Assembly: GCF_024714495.1 (NCBI RefSeq) | Contig: NZ_JAMZMJ010000001.1 | Coordinates: 1,302,001 to 1,366,000, forward strand | Source of the DNA: Marinoscillum pacificum | GTDB taxonomy: Bacteria; Bacteroidota; Bacteroidia; Cytophagales; Cyclobacteriaceae | Direction of reading: 5' to 3' | DNA: 64,000 bases | In this document: one piece after another, positions 17,722-27,582 of the stretch | How positions within the stretch are numbered: position 1 is the first letter of the stretch | How the letters are laid out: each line of letters begins with the position of its first letter | Translations under genes and position numbers: made by a program | Notes under the pieces: generated by a model | Seen by the model: only the letters and a program-made list of their open reading frames with translations | What the model was told of the DNA's origin: nothing | Databases searched by the model: none

Positions 17722-18144
17722 TCAATTACTCTTATCGAGCAACTCCTTTATCATGGATTTTTTGGCCATTCGCTCTAGCGAAGCGGTTTTAGACAGCTCA
17801 TCAGCTATATCTAGCAATTCCATGGCTTTTTGTACTCGCAATACAGCCTCAGGATCACAATCTGCTAGCTGATCTTGCCCAGACTCTAGCAGGTAAGTAG
17901 ACAAATCCTCCAGATGATCAGCTGTAAATCGTAATCCCTGCAAGTAGTCTATCAAATCACGACCTTCAAGTTCCAACAACCTATTGACATCAAGATCCAG
18001 TTGCGATTGTAGCTGTTGTTCTGCAGTTTCTATTCCCGCCTGCACATTCCCCTGGGATTTCATTCCTAGGAATGTGGCAACAATTTTACCTAATACGCGT
18101 CCCAGCTGCTCTATCTCGTCCTGAATAAGATCCCTTCTTTCCAT
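17722..18144 (-). CDS. conserved small helical protein, unknown function
   Basis: 140 aa, acidic, no signal peptide or membrane segment, predicted all-helical. The N-terminus MERRDLIQDEIEQLGRVLGKIV resembles the start of a broadly distributed uncharacterised family of small helical proteins (DUF6483-like); that resemblance is from memory and unproven. Leu-rich helices such as LDVNRLLELEGRDLIDYL follow. It stands alone, with REP copy C on its 3' side and a divergent lipoprotein gene on its 5' side. Confidence 0.75.
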   Translation of the reverse strand: MERRDLIQDEIEQLGRVLGKIVATFLGMKSQGNVQAGIETAEQQLQSQLDLDVNRLLELEGRDLIDYLQGLRFTADHLEDLSTYLLESGQDQLADCDPEAVLRVQKAMELLDIADELSKTASLERMAKKSMIKELLDKSN

Positions 18145-18400
18145 TCATTAATCATTTATTAGCCTCACAGATTATAATCATGTGACCATTGCTTCTACAT
18201 ACAAATCGGTTAACCCTAAAGCTAACGATCCTTTTGAATATAGGATGCATTCTAAAACTTGCAAACCCGGGCGAGATAGTGTGCAAAAATCCACACACCT
18301 CCTATTCTGTTGTCGGATTTCTTCCAACATTTGACGGAATAGTAACATGGCAAAAAAACTGCAGCCTTCAGATTTGCAAATCAATCAATCAGCTCAAATC

Positions 18401-19061
18401 ATGCATCGTTTTTATTCATTCGCTGTACTATTACTAATAGGTCTCGTTTCTCTTAGCTGCAAGAAGGATGAACCTAATCCTGACGATCCGGCAAGTAACG
18501 ATGATCGCACTTTTGAGGAAGCAATGGTTTACTACAATGAACTAAGGGATGTCCTCATAGGCCTCACTAACACAGAAGGTCTTACCCGAGAGGCCAACTT
18601 CCCCACTAGTGGAACAACCACCTATTCCGGAGTATACATGAGTAAACGAACTAATACGAACACTAACACTTCTGATACGGAACTACTGTTTGTTGCCGAC
18701 ATGACCTTAACGTTGGATTTTTCTACAGGAAACTATAACGGAACAATCTCCAATTTCACAACACCTACAAGAGTATGATCATCCACAAGGAACCGCGGAA
18801 ATTAATGGTTCAGTTCGTGGAACCGCGGAATTAGGAGGAGATGAATTTGGTCTTAGCCTACGAATCCAGGAAACGCCACTCACCCAAGAAGATCTAACTG
18901 CAAATTTCGATGGAATAACTTCCAATAAAGGTCGCTTTTACGGCAAGAATGCTCAGTTTATTTCTATCGGAGTGCAAAGCACTTTCGTTTGGACTAATGG
19001 CCCTGAAACGGGAAATACGACAGGTACAAGTGGGTTTGCTTATATTATGGCAAAAGAATAA
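18401..19061 (+). pseudogene. lipoprotein gene with internal +1 frameshift (TbpB-barrel-like)
   Basis: The first frame starts at MHRFYSF, has a lipoprotein signal ending LVSLSC and continues to a stop at 18776-18778 after TTPTRV. The next frame is open across that point and encodes a clearly coding C-terminal part (DHPQGTAEINGSVRG... to MAKE) ending at 19059-19061. The total span of 661 nt is one base more than a multiple of three, so a single inserted base between about 18740 and 18777 explains the break. The joined product would be about 219 aa. The C-terminal GRFYGKNAQFISIG recalls the GxFYGPxAxExGG motif of transferrin-binding-protein-like beta-barrels; this is inference. Sequencing error is not excluded. 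Confidence 0.75.
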
Positions 19062-19233
19062 TCGATTCGTAAATAATTTAATCTTAATACCCATTCATAC
19101 AATTTCAGACCCGGAGAGATCAGATGAATATTTCAAATCCAATCCTGATTTATATAGAATCACTCACTAACACAGTTCCCATTGAAATTTTTCATTAGGT
19201 TACATATCAGAACGTGATAACGTCTGATCCATA

Positions 19234-19815
19234 ATGAAAAAACTAGAACTACTCCTCAGCGCGATTGCAGTGATCGCATTTGTCCTTTTTATGCTTTTGG
19301 CACCTAAAAGCACTATAATACTAGTGCTATCAGTGCTACTACTTTCCATGATTTATTTCTATTTAAGTGTTGCTTTATTTAATGGGATACCAACCCAAAA
19401 AGCGTTTAAAAAGAGCTCATATGCTTTTCTTAGCAACAGCAGAATCGTGATAAGTATCCTAACTGGCTTAGCACTTAGTTTCACATTGGTTGGTTTTATT
19501 TTCAAGCTACTGTTCTGGCCAGGAGCGGAAGTAAATTTAATGATTGGTTTAACTGGCTTATTGATCGCTTCACTTACTGGAACGACTAAACTTTTTATGA
19601 CTCGAGATTCATTTTACGGTAACGTCCTGAAAAGAACAGTCACTTACGGTCTAGTTGCTTTCATAATATATCTTCTTCCAGAGTTTACACTTCTAGAATA
19701 CCGTTTCAGGGATTATCCTGATTATGTGGAGGCTTATAAGAAAGCTATCAAAAATCCTCGTGATATGGAGCTTTGGGATGAAGTAGACAAGGAACGCGAA
19801 AAAATAGAGATCTAA
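19234..19815 (+). CDS. membrane protein with GldL-like motif
   Basis: 193 aa with about five or six hydrophobic segments (residues 5-24, 29-50, 71-94, 101-113, 133-150) and a charged cytoplasmic tail (YKKAIKNPRDMELWDEVDKEREKIEI). The segment FIFKLLFWPGAEVNLMIGL resembles the FKxxHWPGA motif of the gliding/T9SS motor protein GldL and related small Bacteroidota membrane proteins, but the protein lacks the rest of GldL. No operon partner on either side. Function unknown. Confidence 0.75.
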   Translation: MKKLELLLSAIAVIAFVLFMLLAPKSTIILVLSVLLLSMIYFYLSVALFNGIPTQKAFKKSSYAFLSNSRIVISILTGLALSFTLVGFIFKLLFWPGAEVNLMIGLTGLLIASLTGTTKLFMTRDSFYGNVLKRTVTYGLVAFIIYLLPEFTLLEYRFRDYPDYVEAYKKAIKNPRDMELWDEVDKEREKIEI

Positions 19816-19977
19816 GAGATTTAATTACTGACGAATTTATTCAAGACACCATCTACTGAATGAATACAGATCGTTGAATTTCCAACTTTCTCTGCAAAAC
19901 ATTCGTCTTGAAAATAGAACTTTCAGAAACAAGTCTATTTTTGCACCGCAACCGTTTGATTAAAGATCTTCACTTTT

Positions 19978-20550
19978 TTGAATCAGCTCACTCCCGACAT
20001 AGTCATCGCCCTTAAGTCTGGCAGCAAACAAGCATATGAACACGTGTTTCATACACTTTACAATCCATTGCTCAATCTGGCAACTGGAATTGTGGGGGAT
20101 GAAGGTAGTGCCGAGGAGATTGTGCAAGAGCTGTTAATCAAATTGTGGGAGAAAAAAGAGCAGCTGGCAGATGACACAAGACTATTCCCATACATGCTCA
20201 CGAGCGTGAGAAATCGCTGTTACAATTATCTGAGAGATCGAAAAGTAGAAGATAAATACAAGCAATACCAACTTCAGCAATATCGGGAGGAGATCATGGA
20301 CTATGATCTATCCAATGAAGATGAAGCACTCATTACCAGACTTCATGAAGCTATTAACGAAATGCCTGAGAAGTGCCAGGAAGTGTTTAAACTAAGTCGA
20401 TTTGAAGGCTTAAGTCACAAGGAAATAGCGGATAAACTGGATATAAGTACCAAGACGATAGAGAATCACATTACCAGAGCGATGAAGATGTTAAAATCTA
20501 AATTTCTGGTTATTCTGTATTTTATTTTAAACTCATTAGGGGATTTGTAA
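19978..20550 (+). CDS. ECF-type RNA polymerase sigma factor
   Basis: Extracytoplasmic-function sigma factor. Region 2 is visible as NPLLNLATGIVGDEGSAEEIVQ and LFPYMLTSVRNRCYNYLRDRK; region 4 as MPEKCQEVFKLSRFEGLSHKEIADKLDISTKTIENHI with its helix-turn-helix. 190 aa. The start is the TTG at 19978: the first internal ATG/GTG would delete part of region 2, and an in-frame stop lies 21 bases upstream. TATTTTTG at 19936-19943 fits the -7 promoter consensus. It is followed after 24 bases by the fecR gene, the normal Bacteroidota cell-surface-signalling pair. Confidence 0.93.
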   Translation: MNQLTPDIVIALKSGSKQAYEHVFHTLYNPLLNLATGIVGDEGSAEEIVQELLIKLWEKKEQLADDTRLFPYMLTSVRNRCYNYLRDRKVEDKYKQYQLQQYREEIMDYDLSNEDEALITRLHEAINEMPEKCQEVFKLSRFEGLSHKEIADKLDISTKTIENHITRAMKMLKSKFLVILYFILNSLGDL

Positions 20551-20574
20551 ACACAGCGTGTTAGCTGATCAGCA

Positions 20575-21579
20575 ATGGAAGAAAACGAGCATCCGATCAC
20601 CGAAGACCACATCATCAGATACCTGAATGGTAGACTGAATGATGATGACGTGCGTCAAAAAGTGGAAGAATGGCTTTCTGCACCAGAAAACAGAAAGTCC
20701 GCTCAAGACACTTTCAAAGCCTGGGAACTCTCATTGCTAGCCTCCCCTACACAAAAAGATTCCCAAGAGGCATTTAAGCAACTCCAAAAGCATCTACCAA
20801 TTGAGCAAAAATCAACTAAACAAATCTCGATATGGTGGTATGCAGCTGCCGCATCTGTCATTATAGTCTTAGGGTCCTTACTTTGGATCAACCGAACTGT
20901 ATCAACACCTGAAACCATTCTCACCTCTATAGAATCTATAGAAGATGTGCTGGTTGCGCCAATAGAGGACGGTTCGCAGATCAGTATAGATCAGGGAAGT
21001 ACGATTACTTACAATAAAGAAGAGATTATCAACGGCTCTCAACGAAAAGTTGCCCTGACAGGTCAGGCATTTTTTGAAGTAGACCATCAACCAGACAGAC
21101 CTTTTATCGTTTCCACTTCTGATGCTGAAATTACCGTTTTAGGAACCAAATTCATGGTAAAGACCTATGATGATGCTCCCACCAAGGTTTTGGTAACAGA
21201 AGGAAAAGTCCGGGTCAACTACTTGAACACCCCCGAAGAGATTATCCTCACGGCTGAACAGGAAACAGACCTGGAGGTTGAAGAGAATACGAACGTCGTA
21301 AAACCTGCCGTTAAACCATCAGATGATAATCAACTCTACTGGAAGACAGGCGTTATGACTTTCCGAAATGCATCCCTGGCTCAAGTGCTAGAAACCCTTT
21401 CGAAAGAATTTGACACACCGATTACCACTTCCAATGAAGAAATTTTGGATTGTACGCTAACTGCCACGTTCAAAAAGCAATCTCTTGAGACCATTCTGGA
21501 AGTAATCAAAACAACCCACCAGTTAGAAAGCAGCGAAGAAAACGGCACTATTGTCATTTTAGGAAATGGGTGCAACTAG
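20575..21579 (+). CDS. FecR-type anti-sigma factor
   Basis: Inner-membrane anti-sigma regulator of the sigma factor encoded just upstream. Cytoplasmic N-domain of about 88 residues, one membrane segment at about 89-107 (WWYAAAASVIIVLGSLLWI), a periplasmic FecR domain with the typical EDGSQISIDQGSTITYN and LTGQAFFEVDHQPDRPFIVSTSDAEITVLGTKF-type pattern, and a C-terminal STN-like (DUF4974) domain from about residue 258. 334 aa. It overlaps the next gene by 14 bases, so the three genes are probably one operon. Confidence 0.94.
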   Translation: MEENEHPITEDHIIRYLNGRLNDDDVRQKVEEWLSAPENRKSAQDTFKAWELSLLASPTQKDSQEAFKQLQKHLPIEQKSTKQISIWWYAAAASVIIVLGSLLWINRTVSTPETILTSIESIEDVLVAPIEDGSQISIDQGSTITYNKEEIINGSQRKVALTGQAFFEVDHQPDRPFIVSTSDAEITVLGTKFMVKTYDDAPTKVLVTEGKVRVNYLNTPEEIILTAEQETDLEVEENTNVVKPAVKPSDDNQLYWKTGVMTFRNASLAQVLETLSKEFDTPITTSNEEILDCTLTATFKKQSLETILEVIKTTHQLESSEENGTIVILGNGCN

Positions 21580-22711
21580 CAGGTTCATACTTCTATTGAT
21601 AATTTTACTGACCTTTTGGCATACCAACGCCCAAACTCAGTCCAAGTCATTCGATTTTGATGATGAACCAATTGGCCATGTAGTACAAACCATTGTAGAA
21701 AGCTATGGACTTTATGTTTCCTATGATCCTAAAATCTTCAAAAACCAACCCAATATTTCAATTGAACTCAGTGATGTCACTTTAGAAGAAGCGTTGAACA
21801 GTGTCTTAGGAAACAATTTTAACTTCAAGAAAATCAATGAATATGTGATCATTAAGGTAACCGAAGAAGCGACCACACCACAGGTGCAACCAGAGAAACC
21901 TAAAGTCATTAGAGACACTGTTTATCTGGAGAAAACTTTACCTGTTTATGACACCATTATTCATGATATTGAGCGAGAAGTATTGATTTATGATACAATC
22001 ATTACCAAAAAGCAGGTAATAATCTATGACACTGTATCCATAACTCCTGAAGTCAAACCACGTCGCTGGCAAATTAAAAGCCACCTGGCACCGCAGGTTT
22101 GGATTCGAGAAGACAAAACCTGGAAAGGTGTATCGCTTGGCCTATCCTACCAGTATGAGTGGAACAAGTTTCACCTGGAAGCTGGCATCTCCTATATTCA
22201 TTCATATTGCAACACAAGCTTCACCAGTTCAGAAACTCGCACCGAACTTCAAGTGGACACGGTATCTACATTTTACGTTATTGAAAATGAAGAAAGGGTT
22301 CCTGTATACATTGTGGACTCCACATACCAAACCAATGAATACATTACACAAACGAGCAGAACAAATACCACCAACCAACTAGCGCTTTCTTTATTGATTG
22401 GTAAAAACTTTCGGTTGTCAGATCAGATAAAAGTTGGTATCCAGGCAGGGTTCAATGTCAGTTGGATTCTTGATGCAGACGAAATCATGCAGGGATCCAA
22501 TTCTAGTGGAGAGCAAATAGTTTCCTATGACTATCGCTTGCCGTTGCAAAATATACAGGTAGAAATCCCATTTACATATTCGCTACCTGGTATATCTAAT
22601 GGCTACTATTTAGCCCCATTTGGGCAAGTAGGACTTAATCCTGATTATCAGGATACCGAGCTTTATAGCAAACGTTTTATAGCTGGTTTGAAGTTTGGAT
22701 TAATTTTTTAA
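21566..22711 (+). CDS. STN-domain outer-membrane barrel protein
   Basis: 381 aa with a signal peptide (cleaved after about TNA, residue 22) and an STN domain at about residues 27-97 (FDFDDEPIGHVVQTIVESYGLYVSYDP...). A linker with repeated YDTI/YDTV segments follows (about 105-165). The C-terminal 200 residues have alternating beta-strand character, consistent with a small outer-membrane barrel, ending in FIAGLKFGLIF. In most Bacteroidota sigma/FecR loci an STN domain caps a TonB-dependent receptor; here the barrel is too short for that. As inference, it is the signal-receiving outer-membrane partner of FecR. Confidence 0.85.
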   Translation: MGATSRFILLLIILLTFWHTNAQTQSKSFDFDDEPIGHVVQTIVESYGLYVSYDPKIFKNQPNISIELSDVTLEEALNSVLGNNFNFKKINEYVIIKVTEEATTPQVQPEKPKVIRDTVYLEKTLPVYDTIIHDIEREVLIYDTIITKKQVIIYDTVSITPEVKPRRWQIKSHLAPQVWIREDKTWKGVSLGLSYQYEWNKFHLEAGISYIHSYCNTSFTSSETRTELQVDTVSTFYVIENEERVPVYIVDSTYQTNEYITQTSRTNTTNQLALSLLIGKNFRLSDQIKVGIQAGFNVSWILDADEIMQGSNSSGEQIVSYDYRLPLQNIQVEIPFTYSLPGISNGYYLAPFGQVGLNPDYQDTELYSKRFIAGLKFGLIF

Positions 22712-22775
22712 AATTCAGTTAGGGGATATGGAAGGTCTTCGGGTTCTTGAGGCGAAAACTAGAAAAATCGCAACT

Positions 22776-25700
22776 ATGAATAACAAACTTACTCCCTATC
22801 AAAACCTCAGCAGAGTCACTTTGGGCTTACTCCTTATGATGCTGCTCTCCACAGCACTAAACGCAAAGACAGTCGCAGCTGACTCTATTTGCAATGCCGA
22901 ATATACCTACAGAATTGACTCAGTTGGTAATATTCCTGTTTACACTTTTAGTGCAACCTATCCCAACAATCAATACACCTATGAATGGAATATAGGTGGA
23001 AGCTTAATAAGAACAGGTTCTACTATTGAACACATTTTTAACGATGCAGGTGGTTGGGGTGTCACACTTACGGCTTTCAGTGCTACCGATACGTGTACCT
23101 CCTATCAAAATGTAGGAGCTATGCCTCCTCCTGAGGATGAGTGTTTTTTCAACACCTGGCAAATCAATGACAGCACCTATGCCGTAGAAACCTGGTTACC
23201 GATGTTTTGGGAAGACATGTCATCTACCATAGATTTTGGAGATGGGACCGTGGTAGCTCACGAGCCAGTTCATGGAGAACACATTACACACACTTATGAC
23301 AGTGCCGGTACCTATACCATATGCCAAACGATGGGCGCTAATGATTGTAGCTATTGCAAGGAAATAGAATTCGAATTATCAACTATTCCGACGTGCAATG
23401 CAGATTTCACCTATACGATAGACTCTACAGGCAATATTCCAGTTTATACATTTAGTGCAATCAACCCAAACAATCAATATTCCTATGAATGGAAGTTTAA
23501 TGAAGGCTTACCTCGAACTGGGGCATCAATTGAACATATTTTTGCAGATTGGGATGACTGGACTGGAGGCGAATTTGATGTTACACTCACTTCTTATAAT
23601 CAAACTGACACCTGCAGTACGATTCAAACTATTAAGGCTGAGTTCCCTCCTTTCGATGTATGTTTTTTCAACACCTGGCAAATAGATGATAGCACGTATG
23701 CAATTGAAACCTCACTGCCAATGTATTGGGAAGATATGTCCTCATCGGTTGATTTTGGTGATGGAACTGTCATCGCATACGAACCCGAAATCGGTGAATA
23801 TATCACCCATAGCTATAACAAACCAGGCACTTATACCATTTGCCAAACCATGGATACTGATGACTGTAGTTATTGCAAAGAGGTAAGCGTAGGGACTGCT
23901 TCTACTGAATGCCCCACTACTTTCAATTACGAACTTATCGATTCCCTTAATGGCGAATACGAGTATCATTTTTCTCCATTAGAGATCGACAGCACAGCTC
24001 GATATATCTGGACATTTGATCTGAATGAAGAAACAGAGGCATTTACCGCCAACTATACCTTTACTACACCTGGCACTCATGAGGTCAATCTCCAGATTTA
24101 CACCGATAACTCATTCTGCGATTTATCAGAATACATTGATATAGAAGAGAATGTTGAGCCTATAAGCTGCCCAACTTCTTTCAACTATGAGATAGACTCA
24201 CTAAATAGTTTGATCTATGCATTTTATCCTACTGAAATCGACAGTGCTGCAAGTTATACGTGGAAAATTGACAGTATCGACGTTTCTACCAATGCTTCGT
24301 TTACTTACCAATTCGAAGAAGCTGGGCAGTATGTTGTAAACCTCTCCATCAACAAAGGAGACTCTTTGTGCAATCTGGCTGAAGTGATAAATGTTGAAAG
24401 CTCAGAGGTGCCCATTACATGTCCTTCTTCTTTCAATTATCAGGTGGACTCACTCAACACTTTGGAATATTCATTCGGTGTAGAAGAATATGATACAGCA
24501 GCGACAAGCTACAGCTGGTTCATTAATGAGGAGCAAGTAGGCTATGAAGCGTATTTCAATTACACATTCCCTGAAGGTGGCTTGTATTCGGTAGACCTTT
24601 TGATTGCTTATGATGCTTCTGAGTGCTTGGTTAGTGATTCCATTTTGGTAGAAGCACCAATTGATAGCATCACCTGTACTACTTCCTTCAATTATCAGGT
24701 GGACTCGCTCAATACATTGGAATATTCATTTGGTGTGGACGAATATGATACAGCAGCGACAACTTACAGCTGGTTCATTAATGAGGAGCAAGTAGGCTAT
24801 GAAGCTTATTTCAACTACACCTTCCCCGAAGGTGGCTTGTATTCGGTAGACCTTTTGATCGCTTATGATACTTTTGAGTGTCTGGTAAGTGATTCCATAT
24901 TGGTAGAAGCACCAATTGACAGTATCATCTGCCCTACTTCTTTTAATTATCAGATGGACTCGCTCAATACATTGGAATATTCATTCGGTGTGGAAGAATA
25001 TGATACAGCAGCGACAACTTACAGCTGGTTCATTAATGAGGAGCAAGTAGGCTTTGAAGCGTATTTCAACTACACATTCCCTGAAGGTGGCTTGTATTCG
25101 GTAGACCTTTTGATTGCTTATGATGCTTCTGAGTGTTTGGTTAGTGATTCCATATTGGTAGAAGCACCAATTGATAGCATCATCTGTCCTACTTCTTTCA
25201 ATTATCATGTTGACTCGCTCAATACATTGAACTATTCATTTGGTGTGGAGGAATATGATACAGCAGCGACAACTTACAGCTGGTTCATTAATGAGGAGCA
25301 AGTAGGCTACGAAGCATATTTCAACTACACATTCCCTAAAAGTGGCTTGTATTCGGTAGATCTTTTTATTGCTTATGACGCTTCTGAGTGTTTGGTTAGC
25401 GATTCCATCCTGGTAGAAGCACCACTAGATAGCCTAGTTTGTCCTACTAGTTTCAATGCTGTTCTTGTAGACTCATTGAATACATTAAACTACCAGTTCA
25501 GTCCCTTAGAAATAGATAATTCAGCAAGCTATCTATGGGCGGTTGACGGAGCAATAAGTACTGAAGCAGTATATACCTACAACTTCCCATCTGCTGGAAA
25601 CTATGACGTGACGCTTACAACCGTAAAAGAACAGGATACCTGTGAAGTCACACAAACCATCGCAGTAATGGCAGGAACACTTCACATCCAGGGAATGCTG

Positions 25701-26510
25701 TACGCAGACCTGGTTCCTGTAGTCGATGGATCGTTACTGCTTTACCAGGAAATTGATAATCGGTGGACCTATTCAAATCAGGTATCAACAACAAATGGTC
25801 ACTTTATTTTTGAAAATCTGGCACCTGGCACTTACCTGCTTCATGGTATGGGTGACCGAACAATTCACGAGGCATTTATCCCAACCTATTTTGTGAATGG
25901 AGTTTCGTGGAAAGATGCCTTTGAAATAGAATTGACCGGCTCTGCCGAAGAACTAAAAATTACCCTGATCAAGGCTCAAGGTCTTACAAATGGCCATGGA
26001 CGCATCCGTGCAACCATGAATACTCATGACTTTGATTCTCAAATAGTTCTTCTTAAAGATAGAAACTCCAATGAGACTGTAAAGTGGACCATATCAGAAG
26101 GAGATCAGTTTTCTTTCAGTCAATTACCACTTGGCGCCTACAGAATAACCATGGAAATGCCTTCTGAGTCTTTCTCCATGAATGTAGATGTTACGGATAA
26201 TCAACCGGAAGTTAACCTCAATCTGGACATGTTTAATATCCTGTCTTCGGATGATGTAGCACAAAAAGAACTAATTGTTTATCCAACAGCCGTTGAAAAC
26301 GAGGTTTTCATTCACAACCCATCACCATCAAGCAGTGAATTGACCATAAAAGTCATCTCCATGACTGGACAAAAAGTACTATCAAGATCAGTTAAGATAG
26401 CGTCAAATGGCACCTATCAGCTTTCTTTATCCAACTTAGATCGTGGAATGTACATCATCCTAACTGAGGATTCAGAGGGACATAAAAACAACTACAGAAT
26501 TCAGAAATAA
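22776..26510 (+). CDS. giant PKD-repeat surface protein with T9SS sorting domain
   Basis: 1,244 aa from the Met of MNNKLTPYQN, which gives a sensible signal peptide ending near ALNAKTVA; the 16 residues upstream in frame are unlikely to be used. Two long related PKD-like units come first (about residues 30-375, each with TFSATYPNNQY-type and VDFGDGTV-type motifs). Shorter Cys-containing PKD-like domains follow, including four nearly identical 85-aa copies. Then come a carboxypeptidase-regulatory-like segment (HIQGMLYADLVPVVDGS) and a C-terminal type A T9SS signal (ELIVYPTAVENEVFIHN ... DRGMYIILTED). Expected at the cell surface or secreted; adhesion or matrix function is inference. Fourth gene after the sigma/FecR/STN genes. 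Confidence 0.92.
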   Translation: MNNKLTPYQNLSRVTLGLLLMMLLSTALNAKTVAADSICNAEYTYRIDSVGNIPVYTFSATYPNNQYTYEWNIGGSLIRTGSTIEHIFNDAGGWGVTLTAFSATDTCTSYQNVGAMPPPEDECFFNTWQINDSTYAVETWLPMFWEDMSSTIDFGDGTVVAHEPVHGEHITHTYDSAGTYTICQTMGANDCSYCKEIEFELSTIPTCNADFTYTIDSTGNIPVYTFSAINPNNQYSYEWKFNEGLPRTGASIEHIFADWDDWTGGEFDVTLTSYNQTDTCSTIQTIKAEFPPFDVCFFNTWQIDDSTYAIETSLPMYWEDMSSSVDFGDGTVIAYEPEIGEYITHSYNKPGTYTICQTMDTDDCSYCKEVSVGTASTECPTTFNYELIDSLNGEYEYHFSPLEIDSTARYIWTFDLNEETEAFTANYTFTTPGTHEVNLQIYTDNSFCDLSEYIDIEENVEPISCPTSFNYEIDSLNSLIYAFYPTEIDSAASYTWKIDSIDVSTNASFTYQFEEAGQYVVNLSINKGDSLCNLAEVINVESSEVPITCPSSFNYQVDSLNTLEYSFGVEEYDTAATSYSWFINEEQVGYEAYFNYTFPEGGLYSVDLLIAYDASECLVSDSILVEAPIDSITCTTSFNYQVDSLNTLEYSFGVDEYDTAATTYSWFINEEQVGYEAYFNYTFPEGGLYSVDLLIAYDTFECLVSDSILVEAPIDSIICPTSFNYQMDSLNTLEYSFGVEEYDTAATTYSWFINEEQVGFEAYFNYTFPEGGLYSVDLLIAYDASECLVSDSILVEAPIDSIICPTSFNYHVDSLNTLNYSFGVEEYDTAATTYSWFINEEQVGYEAYFNYTFPKSGLYSVDLFIAYDASECLVSDSILVEAPLDSLVCPTSFNAVLVDSLNTLNYQFSPLEIDNSASYLWAVDGAISTEAVYTYNFPSAGNYDVTLTTVKEQDTCEVTQTIAVMAGTLHIQGMLYADLVPVVDGSLLLYQEIDNRWTYSNQVSTTNGHFIFENLAPGTYLLHGMGDRTIHEAFIPTYFVNGVSWKDAFEIELTGSAEELKITLIKAQGLTNGHGRIRATMNTHDFDSQIVLLKDRNSNETVKWTISEGDQFSFSQLPLGAYRITMEMPSESFSMNVDVTDNQPEVNLNLDMFNILSSDDVAQKELIVYPTAVENEVFIHNPSPSSSELTIKVISMTGQKVLSRSVKIASNGTYQLSLSNLDRGMYIILTEDSEGHKNNYRIQK
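24420..25439 (+). repeat. four 255-bp in-frame tandem repeats
   Basis: Units start at 24420, 24675, 24930 and 25185 and encode 85 aa each (C-[PT]-[ST]-SFNY ... ILVEAP[IL]DS). Copies differ at only a few codons, many of them synonymous, so duplication is recent. A diverged unit follows at 25440. Confidence 0.95.
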
Positions 26511-26534
26511 CATTTCGAAATTAGGTTAGAGTGT

Positions 26535-26574
26535 AGCAGCCCTAGAGTTATTATATAATTCAGGGCTGCTTTTT
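26535..26574. terminator. bidirectional intrinsic terminator
   Basis: AGCAGCCCT (26535-26543) pairs perfectly with AGGGCTGCT (26562-26570), followed by TTTT. It separates the convergent surface-protein gene and the minus-strand helical-repeat gene. Confidence 0.8.
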
Positions 26575-27077
26575 CATTTAAAGCCATCGAGCTGTTTGTC
26601 GATTGATCTTCTGACACCAGGAGTAAGAGATTCCAGGTAATGATCCTGAGTAATATGCCGCAATTCCATTTTCAACTCAGGATATTTATTCACCACTTTC
26701 ATCAGAAACTTGAATGCCATCATCCTAACAGATGGAATCATTTTAACCGACTCCCATATAGTCATACATCGATCAAACATCATTCCTTCTTGATCTTCAT
26801 CCAGACTCATTTTACTAATCAGTTTGATCAGTTCCCGTTGATGACCACCGGTCTTACCTTTAATTGACATTATCAGTTCGCTGAGGTGTGGCTTTAGTCT
26901 TTCATCATCTTTAGAAGTGATATGAAAAAGCACCCAACAGGCTCGCCAGCACTGTGGAAGATGAGAAGTCTGAGCTATTCGAACCGCTTCTTCATATTCT
27001 TCAGGATGCTGATCTAAATACTCGATTAGAATATCCCTACTAAGGTTTTTGGACAACAATTCCTCTGTTCTCTTCAT
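26574..27077 (-). CDS. helical-repeat (HEAT-like) protein, unknown function
   Basis: 167 aa, cytoplasmic, predicted all-helical with repeated helix pairs (EAVRIAQTSHLPQCWRACWVLFHI, and SVRMMAFKFLMKVVNKYPEL) in the style of HEAT/ARM solenoids. Short proteins of this kind are widespread in Cytophagales without assigned function. It stands alone, convergent with the surface-protein gene across a shared terminator. About 500 gene-free bases lie upstream. Confidence 0.8.
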   Translation of the reverse strand: MKRTEELLSKNLSRDILIEYLDQHPEEYEEAVRIAQTSHLPQCWRACWVLFHITSKDDERLKPHLSELIMSIKGKTGGHQRELIKLISKMSLDEDQEGMMFDRCMTIWESVKMIPSVRMMAFKFLMKVVNKYPELKMELRHITQDHYLESLTPGVRRSIDKQLDGFK

Positions 27078-27514
27078 CGGTAGATCGCTTATGGGATGAA
27101 GATACGCAGACCAAAATGATTGGAAAAGAGATTGAATACTAAAGGCTCCCTTTCACTCAAAACAATTCCAAAAATGATCTGTCACTGTCAAGTATCACAC
27201 TTATGACAAACTGTACATAATATCCATTGATGTGACTCCTCCTTAAGATTCGCTTCTAGACAAACCTTTAGTCATAGAATAGCAGATTCGTCATGCACTC
27301 TTCACTCACTGATCCTTCTCAATTAAAGCATCCTCAAGAAATCATTCACATCCATACCCATAATAGTTGGTTAACAACCTAAGATGATATCCATCCACAT
27401 GAAACTTGGTACAAGCATCAATTTCAAGAGCTCTCAATTATAATGAACTCTTGTATATTTTCTGAGAGGCGTTTAACAGCATAATTAAAGCTAGTTCTTC
27501 GGGTGTTTTTTTAA
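27078..27514. other. gene-free stretch
   Basis: No reading frame with coding character, no repeat and no strong hairpin seen. It must hold the promoter of the helical-repeat gene on the minus strand. Confidence 0.5.
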
Positions 27515-27516
27515 AC

Positions 27517-27551
27517 AAAAAAGGCTTTCACAAACGTGAAAACCTTTTCTT
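27517..27551 (-). terminator. intrinsic terminator of the metal-uptake unit
   Basis: Read on the minus strand: stem AAAAGG-x-TTTCAC (from 27548 to 27536, one mismatch) with a 4-base loop, followed by TTTTTTG. It lies about 32 bases after the DUF4625 stop codon. Confidence 0.75.
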
Positions 27552-27582
27552 AATTAAACCTAATTTTAACGTATTGTTCTTT

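Noticed and set aside
24420-25439. Regular 255-bp repeats as a possible CRISPR or satellite array
   Set aside because: Period is a multiple of three, there are no spacers, and the repeats keep one long reading frame.
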